DNA from: Patiria miniata
Lineage: Eukaryota > Echinodermata > Asteroidea > Valvatida > Asterinidae
Direction of reading: 5' to 3'
DNA length: 64,000 nt
Assembly: GCF_015706575.1 (NCBI RefSeq)
Contig: NW_024037057.1
Coordinates: 7,063,203 to 7,127,202 of the forward strand
Within the stretch, counting starts at the first letter, position 1, and every line of letters begins with the position of its first letter. Both the position numbers and the translations under genes were made by a program. The notes beneath the pieces were generated by a model. It made no database searches. It was not told where the DNA came from and saw nothing but the letters and a program-made list of their open reading frames with translations. This document shows, piece by piece, positions 52,101-58,473 of this stretch.

Positions 52101-53082
52101 TCACGAAAGTTTCATAGTGCGTAAGTCCACGACTTGCACAACAAATTATGGCATAACTTGCGCAACAAAATATGGCGTAACTTGCGCAATCATGTTAGGT
52201 GCCGTAAGTTGTGGCGTAGTGACTGAAAATGACCGATTTTACCAGCAAAATGGTGATTCTGGTGGATCCCATTATTTCACAACTTATCAAGGTTGATACA
52301 AGACACTCACAGCTTTGTGTTTGAAATTAAAGAAATGCTATTTTACTTGTGACAATGTTTTTAGAGTCGCCGCACGATTCCGAAGAAAGTCAGACAAAAA
52401 TATTTTCAAAATGGCTGGCAGAGGTGATTCAGCGACTGTTTCGATAACGAACAAAATCATACATGAACAGCTGTCGTAAATGCTGTTATTATCCTCGTCC
52501 AAGATGTTAAGATTATAAAAACGTTGCGCACCTACGCCAAGTTTTGTGAAATTGATAGTAAGTTTGTTGCACAGCTGTGCAATAAATTTGTTGCGTAAGT
52601 TCTACGCATGGCATAAGTTACACACTGTTTCGTGAAATCAGCTGCTGGATTCGTTGAGATCGACAACCATTGTAACGTGTCCTTAGCCCCAATCTTGCCA
52701 GATTTTGTCAAAGTTTACTTGGAATTTGTTGTTGTTGTTGAGGATTTTGCTTGGAGGTACACATTAGTAACATCCAAATATCACATCACCGCAACAACAG
52801 ACCTTATAAACACAAGAGTGACGTGACTTTTAGCTCGGTTGGTGGAGCAATGGTACAGTCTTCTGAAGGTCGCGGGTTCAAATCTCCCTCCAGTCATTTT
52901 CTGTGGTTGATTTCTTTGAATTTTTTTTTTGCATCTTTCCAGCGGAGATCAACCACTTTCACACGGAGCGAGTGACGGACTTCAAGGAGGTGATGCAGCA
53001 GTATCTCGGCGAACAAATCAAATTCTACCAGGCCATCACGTCGAAACTTCAGGAGACGCTACAGAAATATGAAGAAATCTGA
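13180..53082 (+). CDS. SNX9/18/33: SNX9/18/33-family sorting nexin (SH3-PX-BAR), complete
   Basis: Membrane-remodelling protein of endocytosis: the family binds dynamin and N-WASP through SH3, phosphoinositides through PX, and curves membranes as BAR dimers. I join 21 exons, all with GT/AG ends and matching phases: 13180-13191, 25654-25815, 29944-30012, 32857-32913, 33835-33909, 35881-35931, 37748-37834, 38393-38446, 39800-40249, 42313-42431, 43430-43526, 43658-43783, 44414-44528, 45109-45239, 45663-45766, 46188-46291, 47214-47291, 48034-48063, 50741-50907, 51860-51974, 52943-53082. They give 780 residues. SH3 spans 5-58, a proline/acidic linker 59-380, PX about 390-520 and BAR about 545-775. 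Vertebrate SNX9 is about 595 residues; the extra length is in the linker. The C-terminal BAR end ([13 protein letters not shown]) looks closer to SNX18/33, while the acidic [11 protein letters not shown] motif recalls SNX9. It is probably the single pre-duplication family member. Confidence 0.95.
13724..14959. mobile_element. 1.24-kb hAT-like non-autonomous element
   Basis: Terminal inverted repeats cagggtttttccttagc at left and gttaaggaaaacccctg at right, bounded by a 5-bp direct repeat gttaa (13719-13723 and 14960-14964). CAGGG...CCCTG ends are typical of hAT elements, though hAT usually makes 8-bp duplications. No transposase frame. Lies in SNX intron 1. Confidence 0.65.
15658..16080 (+). 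mobile_element. TTAA-family MITE 2, truncated copy
   Basis: Starts ttaaagttatagtccatcat and matches the full copy at 17127 through gatcctagaatgctgttttt, with an inner palindrome (ggtgcgtcttaagacgcacc). The right end is lost. Confidence 0.82.
16286..16628. mobile_element. MITE with AGGCC termini, family C
   Basis: Inverted ends: aggccgaaaaaa...ttctgcttccg at left and cggaagcagaag...ttttttggcct at right. About 340 bp, no coding content. Confidence 0.72.
17127..17645 (+). mobile_element. TTAA-family MITE 2, full-length copy
   Basis: Bounded by TTAA on both sides, with terminal inverted repeats gtccatcatttgcagc at left and caaatgatggac at right. About 519 bp. Frames inside are not conserved proteins. 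Confidence 0.85.
18232..18485 (+). repeat. tRNA-derived SINE
   Basis: Head with A box (tggtccagtggttacgg) and B box (gggttcaaaccctacc), then cttgggcaagacacttaac, ggagtatgaatgggtac and a tail gtagagcgctttgagattgt. Confidence 0.8.
19640..19845. repeat. degenerate tandem repeat (gactgactttctga type)
   Basis: Repeated ctgactgactttctg/ccccgag words over about 200 bp, directly before the SINE at 19848. Two frames across it give K-V-x-HS-type artefacts. Confidence 0.75.
19848..20045 (+). repeat. tRNA-derived SINE, family D (copy 1)
   Basis: Head cccgttagctcggtggtcaa, B box gggttcgagtcccacc, then cactcgggaggtaacacac and a tail caccccgacgcaaaa. The anticodon loop is irregular, so this is not a working tRNA. 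Confidence 0.82.
20093..20300 (+). repeat. tRNA-derived SINE, family D (copy 2)
   Basis: Near-identical to the copy at 19848 in the same orientation, about 247 bp downstream. The B box has changed to gggttttgggtcccacc. The pair looks like a local duplication or two insertions. Confidence 0.82.
21613..21912 (+). repeat. tRNA-derived SINE, family B, near full length
   Basis: Head gtgtggcctagtggttaggg, B box ggggttcgaatccagc, body cttgggcaaggcacttcacc and ggagtataaatgggtaccgg, and a tail ctcgggacagactttacttt. It is the best reference copy of this family in the window. Confidence 0.88.
23168..23693 (+). mobile_element. TTAA-family MITE 1, full-length copy
   Basis: TTAA at both ends, from ttaaagggaatgtacaacat to aatgttgtatcttcccttta. 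Central palindrome ccaacgctggtcggccgacc then atcgttgg: its two outer arms mismatch at one pair, unlike the 12307 copy. Confidence 0.87.
24071..24624 (-). mobile_element. TTAA-family MITE 2, inverted copy
   Basis: Reverse-oriented copy of the element at 17127, ending gcaaatgatggactattgtc near the right TTAA. Inner palindrome ggtgcgtcttaagacgcacc is intact here. A short acatgtacatgtag insertion sits near the left end. Confidence 0.83.
24795..25445. repeat. irregular tandem array, 63-88-bp units
   Basis: About seven units sharing gagcagttaccctgctaaa and the smaller repeat gcaacaagatgcaacaaaat. Unit length varies because the inner 10-bp word is itself amplified. It ends about 200 bp before SNX exon 2. 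Confidence 0.88.
25654..25815 (+). CDS. SNX9/18/33: SNX exon 2 (SH3 domain)
   Basis: Fifty-four codons from [18 protein letters not shown] to GLIPEAYVQ, a whole SH3 domain with the ALYDF-type, GWW and P-x-x-YV signatures. Phase 0 at both ends; donor gtgagt. Confidence 0.97.
26880..27050. repeat. C/T and G-rich low-complexity repeat
   Basis: Polypyrimidine run with gtccccccccc, ttttttttttggggggggg and ccccccccctcgcaacgccc. Typical G-run dispersed repeat on the minus strand. Confidence 0.45.
27360..27520 (+). repeat. dispersed repeat shared with 34280-34430
   Basis: Shares gactagtcacagtgcttgct, gatctgactg and gactgtctgtgactgtt...agcaggagggttaa with 34280-34430 in the same orientation. Family not recognised. 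Confidence 0.6.
28339..28722. mobile_element. MITE with AGGCC termini, family E (copy 1)
   Basis: Inverted ends aggccaaaaaa...gtctccggtttctggtat and ataccagaaaccggagac...ttttggcct. A second copy, about 90% alike by eye, is at 59256. The interior has no transposase. Confidence 0.85.
28815..28925 (-). repeat. SINE family D tail fragment
   Basis: Minus-strand match to the tail of the 19848/20093 SINEs (tttgcgtcggggtgat, ttacctcccgagtgaaag). The tRNA-like head is absent. Confidence 0.65.
29109..29641 (+). mobile_element. TTAA-family MITE 1, full-length copy
   Basis: TTAA at both ends and the usual aaagggaatgtacatcattg and gttgtatattccctttaa termini. The central palindrome has a short insertion (tgtcagtggtcggccgacca). 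It lies about 300 bp before SNX exon 3. Confidence 0.87.
29944..30012 (+). CDS. SNX9/18/33: SNX exon 3 (proline run)
   Basis: Twenty-three codons, [20 protein letters not shown] then DSS; phase 0 at both ends. It continues the SH3 end YVQ-IV as in SNX9 YVEIL. The proline run could be an SH3 or profilin ligand. Confidence 0.88.
30493..30756. mobile_element. 264-bp MITE with GGCCCAATTTCAT ends
   Basis: Inverted ends ggcccaatttcat and atgaaattgggcc, flanked by a 3-bp duplication cag. The uninserted paralogous unit at about 30190 reads gatcagaaattgat, which confirms the boundaries. A related element is at 56225. Confidence 0.8.
31027..31455. mobile_element. piggyBac-like MITE (TTAA, CCCTAA ends), copy 1
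   Basis: TTAA flanks with termini ccctaacttccc at left and gggaagcttaggg at right, 429 bp. Rich in aatcctgcaaaatcctcc. A second copy in the opposite orientation lies at 58474. TTAA plus CCCT ends are typical of piggyBac. Confidence 0.8.
32168..32682 (+). mobile_element. TTAA-family MITE 1, diverged copy
   Basis: Starts ttcaaaggtaatgtatgaca and ends gttgtacatgatctttaa. The central palindrome has changed to gatggttcagccgaaccatc, still nearly self-complementary. Ends about 170 bp before SNX exon 4. Confidence 0.8.
32857..32913 (+). CDS. SNX9/18/33: SNX exon 4 (linker)
   Basis: Nineteen codons, [19 protein letters not shown], after acceptor cctcccag and before gtaatg. Phase 0 at both ends, so it could be skipped without a frame change. 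Confidence 0.82.
33081..33312. mobile_element. short inverted-repeat element
   Basis: Ends aatcctaactccc and gggaggttaggatt, with accaagtccgccaaaatcca and ccaccaaaatcgggggatgg inside. About 230 bp. Confidence 0.5.
33404..33524. mobile_element. 120-bp inverted-repeat element
   Basis: aataagcctcttttactaat at left pairs with agtacagaggcttatt at right; an inner pair is gctttcctatgg and ccataggaaag. Simple fold-back MITE. Confidence 0.6.
33835..33909 (+). CDS. SNX9/18/33: SNX exon 5 (linker)
   Basis: Twenty-five codons containing [16 protein letters not shown], phase 0 at both ends, donor gtaaca. The SWD motif is repeated in exons 3, 5 and 6 (SWN, SWD, PWD). Confidence 0.82.
34280..34430 (+). 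repeat. dispersed repeat shared with 27360-27520
   Basis: Second copy of the repeat described at 27360, with gactagtcacagtgcttgct and gactgtctgtgactgtt. Confidence 0.6.
34653..34916. mobile_element. inverted-repeat element
   Basis: Ends ggcatccctttttatttct and agaaataaaaagggatgcc, with an inner pair around tttccgaccaagt and tcgatcgaccgaa. About 260 bp. A truncated GGCCCAATTTC-type end follows at about 34950-34974. Confidence 0.65.
35269..35760. mobile_element. nested inverted-repeat elements with a SINE-like insert
   Basis: Two fold-backs in a row: cctttcagagtctga with cagactctgaaagg (35269-35384), and ggagggttaggggcaatgtc with gacattgcccctaaccctcc (35391-35750). Inside the second lies a tRNA-like sequence (35530-35605) with B box ggttcgaatcc. 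Confidence 0.65.
35881..35931 (+). CDS. SNX9/18/33: SNX exon 6 (linker)
   Basis: Seventeen codons, [17 protein letters not shown], after acceptor cccttagcag and before gtaatt; phase 0. DPW is an AP-2 appendage type motif in endocytic proteins. Confidence 0.78.
36203..36711. mobile_element. inverted-repeat element with TGTCCA ends
   Basis: Left end ggggctgtccagac, right end atggacaaccct; inner mirrored words gaatattcgatca and gaatattcggtca. About 510 bp in SNX intron 6. Confidence 0.5.
37748..37834 (+). CDS. SNX9/18/33: SNX exon 7 (acidic WDD motif)
   Basis: Twenty-nine codons with [15 protein letters not shown], before gtaaga; phase 0. It matches the DDDDWDEDWD acidic stretch of SNX9 that is known to bind clathrin/AP-2. 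Confidence 0.9.
38090..38350. repeat. 10-bp tandem array (acaatgtaat)
   Basis: About 26 units of acaatgtaat with c/g/t variants, directly before SNX exon 8. Long minus-strand frames here (YIVLHC repeats) are artefacts. Confidence 0.92.
38393..38446 (+). CDS. SNX9/18/33: SNX exon 8 (linker)
   Basis: Eighteen codons, [18 protein letters not shown], between acceptor acacatag and donor gtaaac; phase 0 at both ends. It begins about 40 bp after a 10-bp tandem array. Confidence 0.8.
39283..39712. mobile_element. MITE with GTGACCTGTCA ends
   Basis: Ends atgtgacctgtcatcacaaa and gcggtgacaggtcacata. Its interior word ggtactgagttcagtaacgg and atatagacca recurs at 35175-35205, so a related, headless copy lies there. 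Confidence 0.72.
39800..40249 (+). CDS. SNX9/18/33: SNX exon 9 (large linker exon)
   Basis: One hundred and fifty codons, phase 0 at both ends. It starts QQHNQQQQQ and has SxP and Arg/Ser-rich stretches ([27 protein letters not shown]), then ELPPTPGGG, ending [11 protein letters not shown]. Strikingly GC-rich at third positions. No domain recognised; probably disordered. Confidence 0.92.
41036..41335 (-). repeat. tRNA-derived SINE, family B-like
   Basis: Minus-strand copy: head cgtgtggtctagcggtggag, B box gggttcgagccccgcc, body gtaaggtgcttcacctcaat and tail toward gtacattcctgttaatacag. Confidence 0.78.
42313..42431 (+). CDS. SNX9/18/33: SNX exon 10 (linker to PX)
   Basis: Thirty-nine codons plus two bases, from [19 protein letters not shown] to VKKNFA. 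Its donor gtaagg is partly supplied by an inserted transposable element (see the element at 42436). Confidence 0.93.
42436..42784. mobile_element. PIF/Harbinger-like MITE inserted in a splice donor
   Basis: 349 bp with ends gggcctgtctctattcatat and atatgaatcgagacaggccc. It is flanked by the 3-bp duplication TAA (42433-42435 and 42785-42787), the TWA target preferred by PIF/Harbinger. The left end is partly duplicated inside (ttaagggcccatctcaattc at about 42520). The left TAA is bases +2 to +4 of the SNX exon 10 donor. Confidence 0.82.
43430..43526 (+). CDS. SNX9/18/33: SNX exon 11 (pre-PX)
   Basis: Completes Ser and encodes [16 protein letters not shown] to VEVRIV. It matches the N-FPGFAKPGTEQYLL segment of SNX9 just before PX. 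Donor gtaagt. Confidence 0.95.
43658..43783 (+). CDS. SNX9/18/33: SNX exon 12 (PX N-terminal half)
   Basis: Forty-two codons from [13 protein letters not shown] to [14 protein letters not shown] and the Y-Q-I/L-TP end are family hallmarks. Donor gtaaga, whose surroundings are repeated in the next intron. Confidence 0.96.
43784..44370. repeat. intron repeats copied from the exon 12 donor region
   Basis: The exon 12 end and donor (gatcaccccctcggtaagat, then gatggtttagtcctgctgg) recur at about 43918 (gatcacccctttgtaagaca, gtggtttattcctgccgg). Weaker copies lie at about 44165 and 44297 (gatcttaccctttgtaagaa). Period is about 130-150 bp. Confidence 0.75.
44414..44528 (+). CDS. SNX9/18/33: SNX exon 13 (PX phosphoinositide site)
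   Basis: Encodes [19 protein letters not shown] and [10 protein letters not shown], the [12 protein letters not shown] basic motif that binds phosphoinositide and the proline loop of PX. Confidence 0.97.
45109..45239 (+). CDS. SNX9/18/33: SNX exon 14 (PX end)
   Basis: Encodes [20 protein letters not shown] and [14 protein letters not shown], the C-terminal PX helices in the family order. Confidence 0.97.
45437..45545 (+). repeat. tRNA-derived SINE, family A
   Basis: Head gggctggatagctcagttgg, B box ggttcagacccc, tail cattttctgtgttcaacttt. A tRNA pseudogene is the alternative, but the shared tail with 1190 and 52825 favours a SINE. Confidence 0.72.
45663..45766 (+). CDS. SNX9/18/33: SNX exon 15 (PX-BAR yoke)
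   Basis: [20 protein letters not shown] then [10 protein letters not shown]; the W-K-x-GKRKAE-D motif links PX to BAR in SNX9. Confidence 0.96.
45870..45965 (+). repeat. tRNA-like SINE head
   Basis: gtggctagtgcgtaaaacac...ctggttggattcctggctcg resembles a tRNA A and B box pair. No clear tail. Confidence 0.45.
46188..46291 (+). CDS. SNX9/18/33: SNX exon 16 (BAR helix)
   Basis: Encodes [18 protein letters not shown] and [13 protein letters not shown], coiled-coil BAR helix sequence. Donor gtacgt, phase 1. Confidence 0.93.
46622..46760 (+). repeat. tRNA-derived SINE
   Basis: A box region ggttggcgtagcggtac and B box gggttcgattcccgcc, followed by ctacctgattccgtgggttt and aagaatattcttctggg. Confidence 0.65.
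47214..47291 (+). CDS. SNX9/18/33: SNX exon 17 (BAR)
   Basis: Encodes [20 protein letters not shown] then LDTRP, equivalent to [20 protein letters not shown] of SNX9. Phase 1 end, donor gtaagt. Confidence 0.94.
48034..48063 (+). CDS. SNX9/18/33: SNX exon 18 (30-bp microexon, possible cassette)
   Basis: Thirty bases between acceptor accgcag and donor gtatgg encode [10 protein letters not shown]. Phase 1 on both sides, so inclusion or skipping both keep frame (780 or 770 residues). It lies in the loop between BAR helices, where SNX9 has a short Ser/Gly segment. Confidence 0.65.
48294..48703. mobile_element. inverted-repeat element with GGGCGTAAATCC end
   Basis: Left gggcgtaaatcccgctgggg; right cggattgacgcc. 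Around it are dispersed ggggatgggg and cccctaaccaccact words. Weak ends. Confidence 0.42.
49925..50693 (+). mobile_element. LINE 3' fragment (CR1/L2-like)
   Basis: A 5'-truncated non-LTR retrotransposon. The end of its reverse-transcriptase frame is visible near 50130-50300 ([38 protein letters not shown]), with interrupted frames upstream. A 3' UTR follows and ends with tandem aaacctgaaacctg. GP-x-x-WN-x-(V/L)P near the ORF2 end is typical of CR1/L2 families. Inserted 48 bp before SNX exon 19. Confidence 0.8.
50741..50907 (+). CDS. SNX9/18/33: SNX exon 19 (BAR)
   Basis: Encodes [20 protein letters not shown] through [17 protein letters not shown], matching the SNX9 BAR segment around TYEEIASLVAEQPKKD and FPDII. 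It lies just downstream of a LINE fragment. Confidence 0.96.
51860..51974 (+). CDS. SNX9/18/33: SNX exon 20 (BAR)
   Basis: Encodes [20 protein letters not shown] and [13 protein letters not shown]. It matches IEKVKES and VKRVSIMSYALQ of SNX9. Donor gtaagt; an inverted-repeat element begins about 12 bases into the intron. Confidence 0.96.
51986..52648. mobile_element. 660-bp MITE with CCAGCAGCCGATTTC ends
   Basis: Inverted ends ccagcagccgatttcacgaa and ttcgtgaaatcagctgctgg. Interior rich in cttgcgcaac and gcgtaagt direct repeats. Begins 12 bases after SNX exon 20. Confidence 0.75.
52825..52920 (+). repeat. tRNA-derived SINE, family A (diverged)
   Basis: A box tagctcggttggtggagc, B box gggttcaaatc, tail cagtcattttctgtgg shared with 45437. 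Lies in the last SNX intron. Confidence 0.6.
52943..53082 (+). CDS. SNX9/18/33: SNX exon 21 (BAR end and stop)
   Basis: Encodes [20 protein letters not shown] and [20 protein letters not shown], ending QKYEEI and TGA. Terminal position matches the family C-terminus. Confidence 0.96.
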
Positions 53083-53284
53083 ACCACTTCTAGGTTTCTT
53101 ACTTCTCTTCTTTCTTTTTTTACATGGCAGTGTTTTAATTGCATTGATTCTTGTTCTTAATTATAGAGACAGGGATTTTGCCGGAATGCCACGGCCTAAA
53201 GTTTGGGATGAAGGTTTATTTTAGAGAAAAACACAATTTTTCAGTCAAAATGGGCATTGAAAGTTCACTGTTTCACCGATTTGA

Positions 53285-53290
53285 AATAAA
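53285..53290 (+). promoter_or_regulatory. candidate polyadenylation signal for SNX
   Basis: An AATAAA about 200 bases after the stop codon of the sorting nexin. Position is reasonable, but other AATAAA words occur further on, so the true 3' end is unknown. Confidence 0.35.
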
Positions 53291-54785
53291 AAAAATCAGA
53301 AGTACGTTTGAAGATCCAGAACATTAATCATTCATGTAAGGCCTTTTCATAAACGGAACAACATTGAATCAAATGTTTGTTTCAAATATATATCCATTAA
53401 GTAACTTACAAAACAATACTTGGTATTAAGTTAGTTGAAAGTTGAAAACTTCAGAAGGAGACTCTTTTTCCTATTTTCGATTAGTTTTCTGCTTTTGGCC
53501 ATTGAATTTTTTTTACATTATCAATATCCCCTACTGCCTTTAGAAGCCACACGACACATTTCAGTGGTCGTATCAAAAACTGGCGTGTTCTTTTGTTACT
53601 GGTTGAGATTTCCGGCAACGGGTGCTAGCGCGGTAGTGTTTCGTGCTTACTGCCCAACCAAAACGTGGCCACAACGCTTAACCAGAGACCAACAACTGAA
53701 CTAGGTTTTTGGTTACAACTGCAAAAACTCAACCTACAATCCCGGCCAAAATGGTAGGGACACTACTGCCCCGCTCCCCTAGTCAATGTTGCTTGGACCA
53801 CAGAACGCACAATGAGAGACAACATTGACAGGGGAGGGGGGGGGGGTCGGCACAGCCAGATTTGGCAGGGATTGCTGCAGTTTATATGGTCGCGTTGTTT
53901 CAAATTGCCGGTGTAGCGTGAATATCCGACTCCATGAAATGTGGACTCATTGGTAGTACTGCGCACGCGTGAGTACGATACTATGCTATTTTTAGGATCG
54001 TTTCGGGAGAGTGACCTGTCACGTGCGAGGGATAAACCAATAATAGGGAAATAGGGGTCCTATTTTCATAGGAGTCGGATTTTCATGTGACACCGGCACA
54101 TTAAATTTAAGAATAAAAATAGCATTGCAGTTATTACGAGTTCACTCAAAAGTTGCAGAATCCATTACATTTTTTTTTCTCAAAGAATTTACCCAGTTCG
54201 ATGTTAACGTTTTAAAACTGGGGACTGCCTTTTCATAACGGCAATATAAGATGGCTGTATTCCCGGACTTGTTTAACCTTTTTGAGGGTAGTGGGGGGAG
54301 CCATTGGGTTTCCTTAAAAATTTCTTGAGAATTTTTCAAATTTTAACTTCAAACGTATCGATATGATTAAAAAACAAATTGATATTTTTTAAATAAAGTA
54401 ATTTTTTTATTTAAAATAGAAAAACAAAAGCTTCAGTAAAAAAAGTAGTGAGAATGTACCATTTTAAGTGTCGATTCACAAACATTGTACAGTGTAAATA
54501 TTAACATGACAAATAAATATGGTTAACCGAGACGGACCTTTTAATTTGGCATTATTTTTTTAATTCTGCAAACTTATTTTGAATTTTTTTTTTTTACTTG
54601 AACGAATGTGAGTGTATGGTTAACGTTGTTAATAAAATCAAATTCATTATCTTCTGTATTTTCAGGGCGGATTTAGGGTTAGAAAACAATGTTTAGGGGT
54701 AGGAGTTAAGGAGAAGAAATAGCTTAAAAAGTAATAATTTTTGTTGGTTTTGTTGGAAAGAAACACGCCCAACTGTTCATCCTGG

Positions 54786-55154
54786 TAAGGCCAAAACCAA
54801 AAAATACTCGGTCTCTGGTCAGCGCACGTGTTGATTTTAATCATGCGCGTCAACCTTCTTTTCTTTTTTCAAATTAACACGGAAGCTACAACAGCGCCCT
54901 CTATTGCCGCGCCTCCTCAAATTTTTGTACCAAGGAGCACCAAGGAATGGGGAAATTGCACCAAGGCAAATGATAAAGGGCACCAAGGCAAATTATGGAG
55001 GACACCAATGTTTAATGAGGACACAAAAAAGCAAAATAGTACCCACCTTGTCTGTACAATCCAAGCTTGAAGAAAGAAAAAAAAGCCGCATGGCGGCGTC
55101 AACTCCGGAACTTTGGTCTGACCAGAGACCGAATATTTTTTTTTTTTGGCCTTA
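54786..55154. mobile_element. MITE with AGGCC termini, family F (copy 1)
   Basis: Ends aaggccaaaacc...ctcggtctctggtca and tgaccagagaccgaa...ttttttggcctt. Interior word gcaccaaggcaaat repeated. A second copy begins about 220 bp downstream. Confidence 0.85.
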
Positions 55155-55370
55155 AAACATTGGTCGTAATTGGTGCTGTACCTAATTGAAATGAATGATG
55201 CGTAATGAGTTGAACGTTTGCTTGTTACTTCATTACTCCAGTGAGTACTACCTGTGGACAAGGAAAAAAATAAAATCTTGTTTCTTGGGCATGTATTTAA
55301 AAAGCTTCTTTCTTTTAGCGTTGAAATATGTTATATTTTTAATGAATTGGGATGGTTAATCTATTGTGAT

Positions 55371-55724
55371 TAGGCCAAAAAAAAAAAAGTCGGTCTCTGG
55401 TCAGCGCGCGCGTCGATTTTAATTATGCGCGTCAATCTTTTTTTTTCAAAATGTTCCGCGGTAGCTCCAACAGTTTTTTTTACCAAGGAGCACCAAGGAA
55501 TGGGAAATTGCACCAAGGCAAATGATCGAAAGCACCAAGGCAAATTATGGAGGACACCAATGTACATGAGGACACCAAAAAAGCAAAATAGTACCCCACC
55601 TTGTCTGTACAATCCAAGCTTGAAGAAAAAAAAAAAAGCAAAAAAAAAAAAAAAAAAAAACACGTCGCCGCATCAACTCTGGAACTTTGGTCTGACCAGA
55701 GACCGAATATTTTTTTTGGCCTTA
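55371..55724. mobile_element. MITE with AGGCC termini, family F (copy 2)
   Basis: Same ends (taggccaaaaaa...gtcggtctctggtcagc; tgaccagagaccgaatattt) and interior as 54786, same orientation. Contains an A-rich expansion near 55630. Confidence 0.85.
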
Positions 55725-55865
55725 TATTTCAATTTTTTTTTACTTTATAAGGGGAAAAATGTAATTTTGTAATTTGATATAAAAAAGCTTATTCTAAAGT
55801 ATATGTAGTTATATATGAATAAGCGTCGGGTACGTTATATTACAGGTAGTCCATATACATGTGTA

Positions 55866-56010
55866 TAGACCGTGTGCGTAGCAGCCATCTTAGGAGGCAA
55901 CGCCTTTGTTTTGCTGGGATACGCATGAGTGAACCATTTCTGCATTCATTGTTACTGAATTAAAATAATAAAATATGCCTTCTAAGATGGCCGCCGCGCA
56001 CAAGGTCTGT
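55866..56010. mobile_element. 145-bp inverted-repeat element
   Basis: 33-bp ends: agaccgtgtgcgtagcagcc...cttaggaggca and tgccttctaagatggccg...acaaggtct. Small fold-back MITE. Confidence 0.72.
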
Positions 56011-56224
56011 TGCAGTGCTGCTGCTGCTAAAGTTTTGGAAAGTTTCTAAAAACTGGGAAGACAAAACAAATTTTGCTCATCACCACATAAGGCCAGTGCC
56101 CTATTTTTCGTTGCCGTGGTTACAGTTAGCATACGATCTCCTTTAAATAGAGCAAAACAATTCTTGGTTGCGGTATTTCACAGATCAGAAGGAATTGTGG
56201 CTTTTGGTGAAGGCATGCATTCTG

Positions 56225-56462
56225 GGCCCAATTTCCTTGGCTCTGCTTACCACAGAATTTTGTGCTTACAGTCACCATTCTGTGCTTAGCAGAAAAATAC
56301 CGTGCTTACCCGGTAAGCACACAATCCTTATTTACATCATGGGTGCGCCTAAGCCAAGATTCCATGCTAACCCGTGAAATACGCTTACAGTAAGCACAGA
56401 ATTTTCTGCTACAGTAAGTTTGGATTTTTCGCTTATGGTATTTAGAGCCACGAAATTGGGCT
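56225..56462. mobile_element. MITE with GGCCCAATTTC ends, copy 2
   Basis: Ends gggcccaatttccttggctc and gagccacgaaattgggc. Interior rich in gtgcttaccgggtaagcaca-like words. Related by its ends and gcttac words to 30493. Confidence 0.68.
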
Positions 56463-57035
56463 CAGTATTAAACTAAAGATTCTGTGCTTACTGGGTAAGC
56501 GTAGAATTTGTGTTAGCACTGTAAGCACATAATGCTAAGGGAAAGTCTCAAGAGTCGGAACGCTTTGAACGTTCCACCAGGGAACATCGCTAACCCACAG
56601 ACTTGGTGTTTCATAAGCTATCGTGCCTCTCCCAAAGAAAGCAACCTACAGTGTGACAATATTTATTTGTAGACCAAATGTCTTTGTTTTGTTTTGTCTG
56701 CCCTTCGCAGGAGAGTTCTTCCAGGGTGGCAGCTGCATTATATATATAGGTTATGTACTCTTATGAATATTCATCAAATGTTAATTACCTATTCATAGCA
56801 ATATAGAATGACTTTTTATGTATCAAAGTATTCTCTAATTATTTTTGTTTTTATATTGAGGAGTATAAGTTTGTACACTTACATGTACTTTGCCCACCAA
56901 GCTGCACCATTCAACTTGTCACAAGTCCCACAGTAAGATATTTTAACGTTTGGTTTTTTGGGGGCCAGAACTGAATACATTTGTAGACTTTGGTCCAAGA
57001 CTTCATTTGCCTTTATTCCCCTTATACAGCTGTAG

Positions 57036-57421
57036 TCTCCATCAACAAGATGATTCAAATCCAGTCTCGGCAATATTGGCAGTGCTACCCAGCAGTGGCA
57101 CACCAGGATTTGGCTTGGGAGGTGGGGGCTCACAATTTTTTTTTCAAATTTTGTCAAAAAATATTTTTATATTTTTTTTTGGGGGGGGGGGGGGGAGGAC
57201 TGTTTCATATTTTGACATTGGTGCCGCTATTTACACCCCTATCATACTACTCAAAAATAGGCCACATACATATCACCAAGGTTAAATCGTGGGACTAATC
57301 AAAACATTGACAACCTCTGGGGGGGGGGGAGGGGCTCAATCGCGTGCGATGTATGCTCGGAGTTGTCCTGGACAGCACTGCCAATATTGCAGAGACTGGA
57401 TTTGATTCATCTTGTTGATAG
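57036..57421. mobile_element. fold-back repeat pair
   Basis: caacaagatgattcaaatcc...cggcaatattggcagtgct at left is mirrored by agcactgccaatattgcaga...tgattcatcttgttg at right. Between them is a long G tract at about 57180. Confidence 0.65.
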
Positions 57422-57771
57422 ACGGACGTCCACCGACCGCGGAAAACTTTACCGCATTTGTGGGACTGGCTGTAAAAATTCAATTCAGGCATAGGACTGT
57501 GCACCAGAGATGCCACTTTTCAGGTTTTAACCTGAATTCAGGTTTTTTTTCAAAAAATGTGACAAATTAAAAGTGCTGGATTTGGTCTGAAACATCCAGA
57601 AAATACGTTTTTGAAAGAGGGTAAGGGTAGTTTCAGGTTTTTTAGTAGTGTTTCAGACTTTTTATTGATATATTGGTGGCATCTCTGCTGTGCATTGGGA
57701 AAACCTGTATTTACTTTATCAGTACCAACCCCATTTTTCCCTGATGGGCAAACTTTTTTTTATTGTTTTCT

Positions 57772-57905
57772 TCAAAATGACAGCATGCCAGAAGGAATAA
57801 TTTCACAGGGAGTTTAGTGTCATTACTATCTTTAAACCAAGTAAGTATATTAAACAATAATTTGGTCGGTTACTTTCTGGATAGCTGCAAATGGTCCACT
57901 CCTAC
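57772..57905 (-). mobile_element. TTAA-family MITE 2, end fragment
   Basis: Reverse-oriented match to one end of the 17127 element (caaaatgacagcatgccaga, acagggagtttagt, ggatagctgcaaatgg). Confidence 0.68.
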
Positions 57906-58473
57906 TTTTTAATTCCAATCCCGTTTTTCTGGTAGCTAAAATTCACATATATAAATGCATGCACACCCAATACGGTTTCACGATAATCAGTTTTTCAACC
58001 TTTAAAATTCAAACAGTGTACATGTATTTTGTAAAATTAATGTACATTTTAATACAATGTCATTTTCGGGTAATTAATCTGAAGAGGTTTTTTTTTTATT
58101 TAAAATATGCCAATTTGTTTGTGTATCATTTTGTTTCATTGTCAAATTGCATATGTAAAGGAGGTACGTTGATGTTAACAATCGCATGATGAATAAACGT
58201 CGAAGCAAAATATGATTTAGGCTTTGAATTGTTTTCTTTTACTTCTAGCTTTGCATTTTAATGCCTCTGCTTTAAAAAAAAAAATGTTGAATAAAATGTA
58301 CATTCATATACACTATTTCTACACCCAATTTTCCTTTTTACACGAAATAATGAAGTGTTTATATGAGAAAGCTTGGAGCCTTTTGCAAACTACAAGCTAT
58401 TTTTAAGCCAAATTCCTGAAAATTTAATACAAGTTTCATACATGTGGAAGAAATCAGCATTGACGAAGATCTC

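Noticed and set aside
54828-55772. Poly-Lys and poly-Phe open frames
   Set aside because: They run through A/T-rich ends of inverted-repeat elements (family F MITEs).
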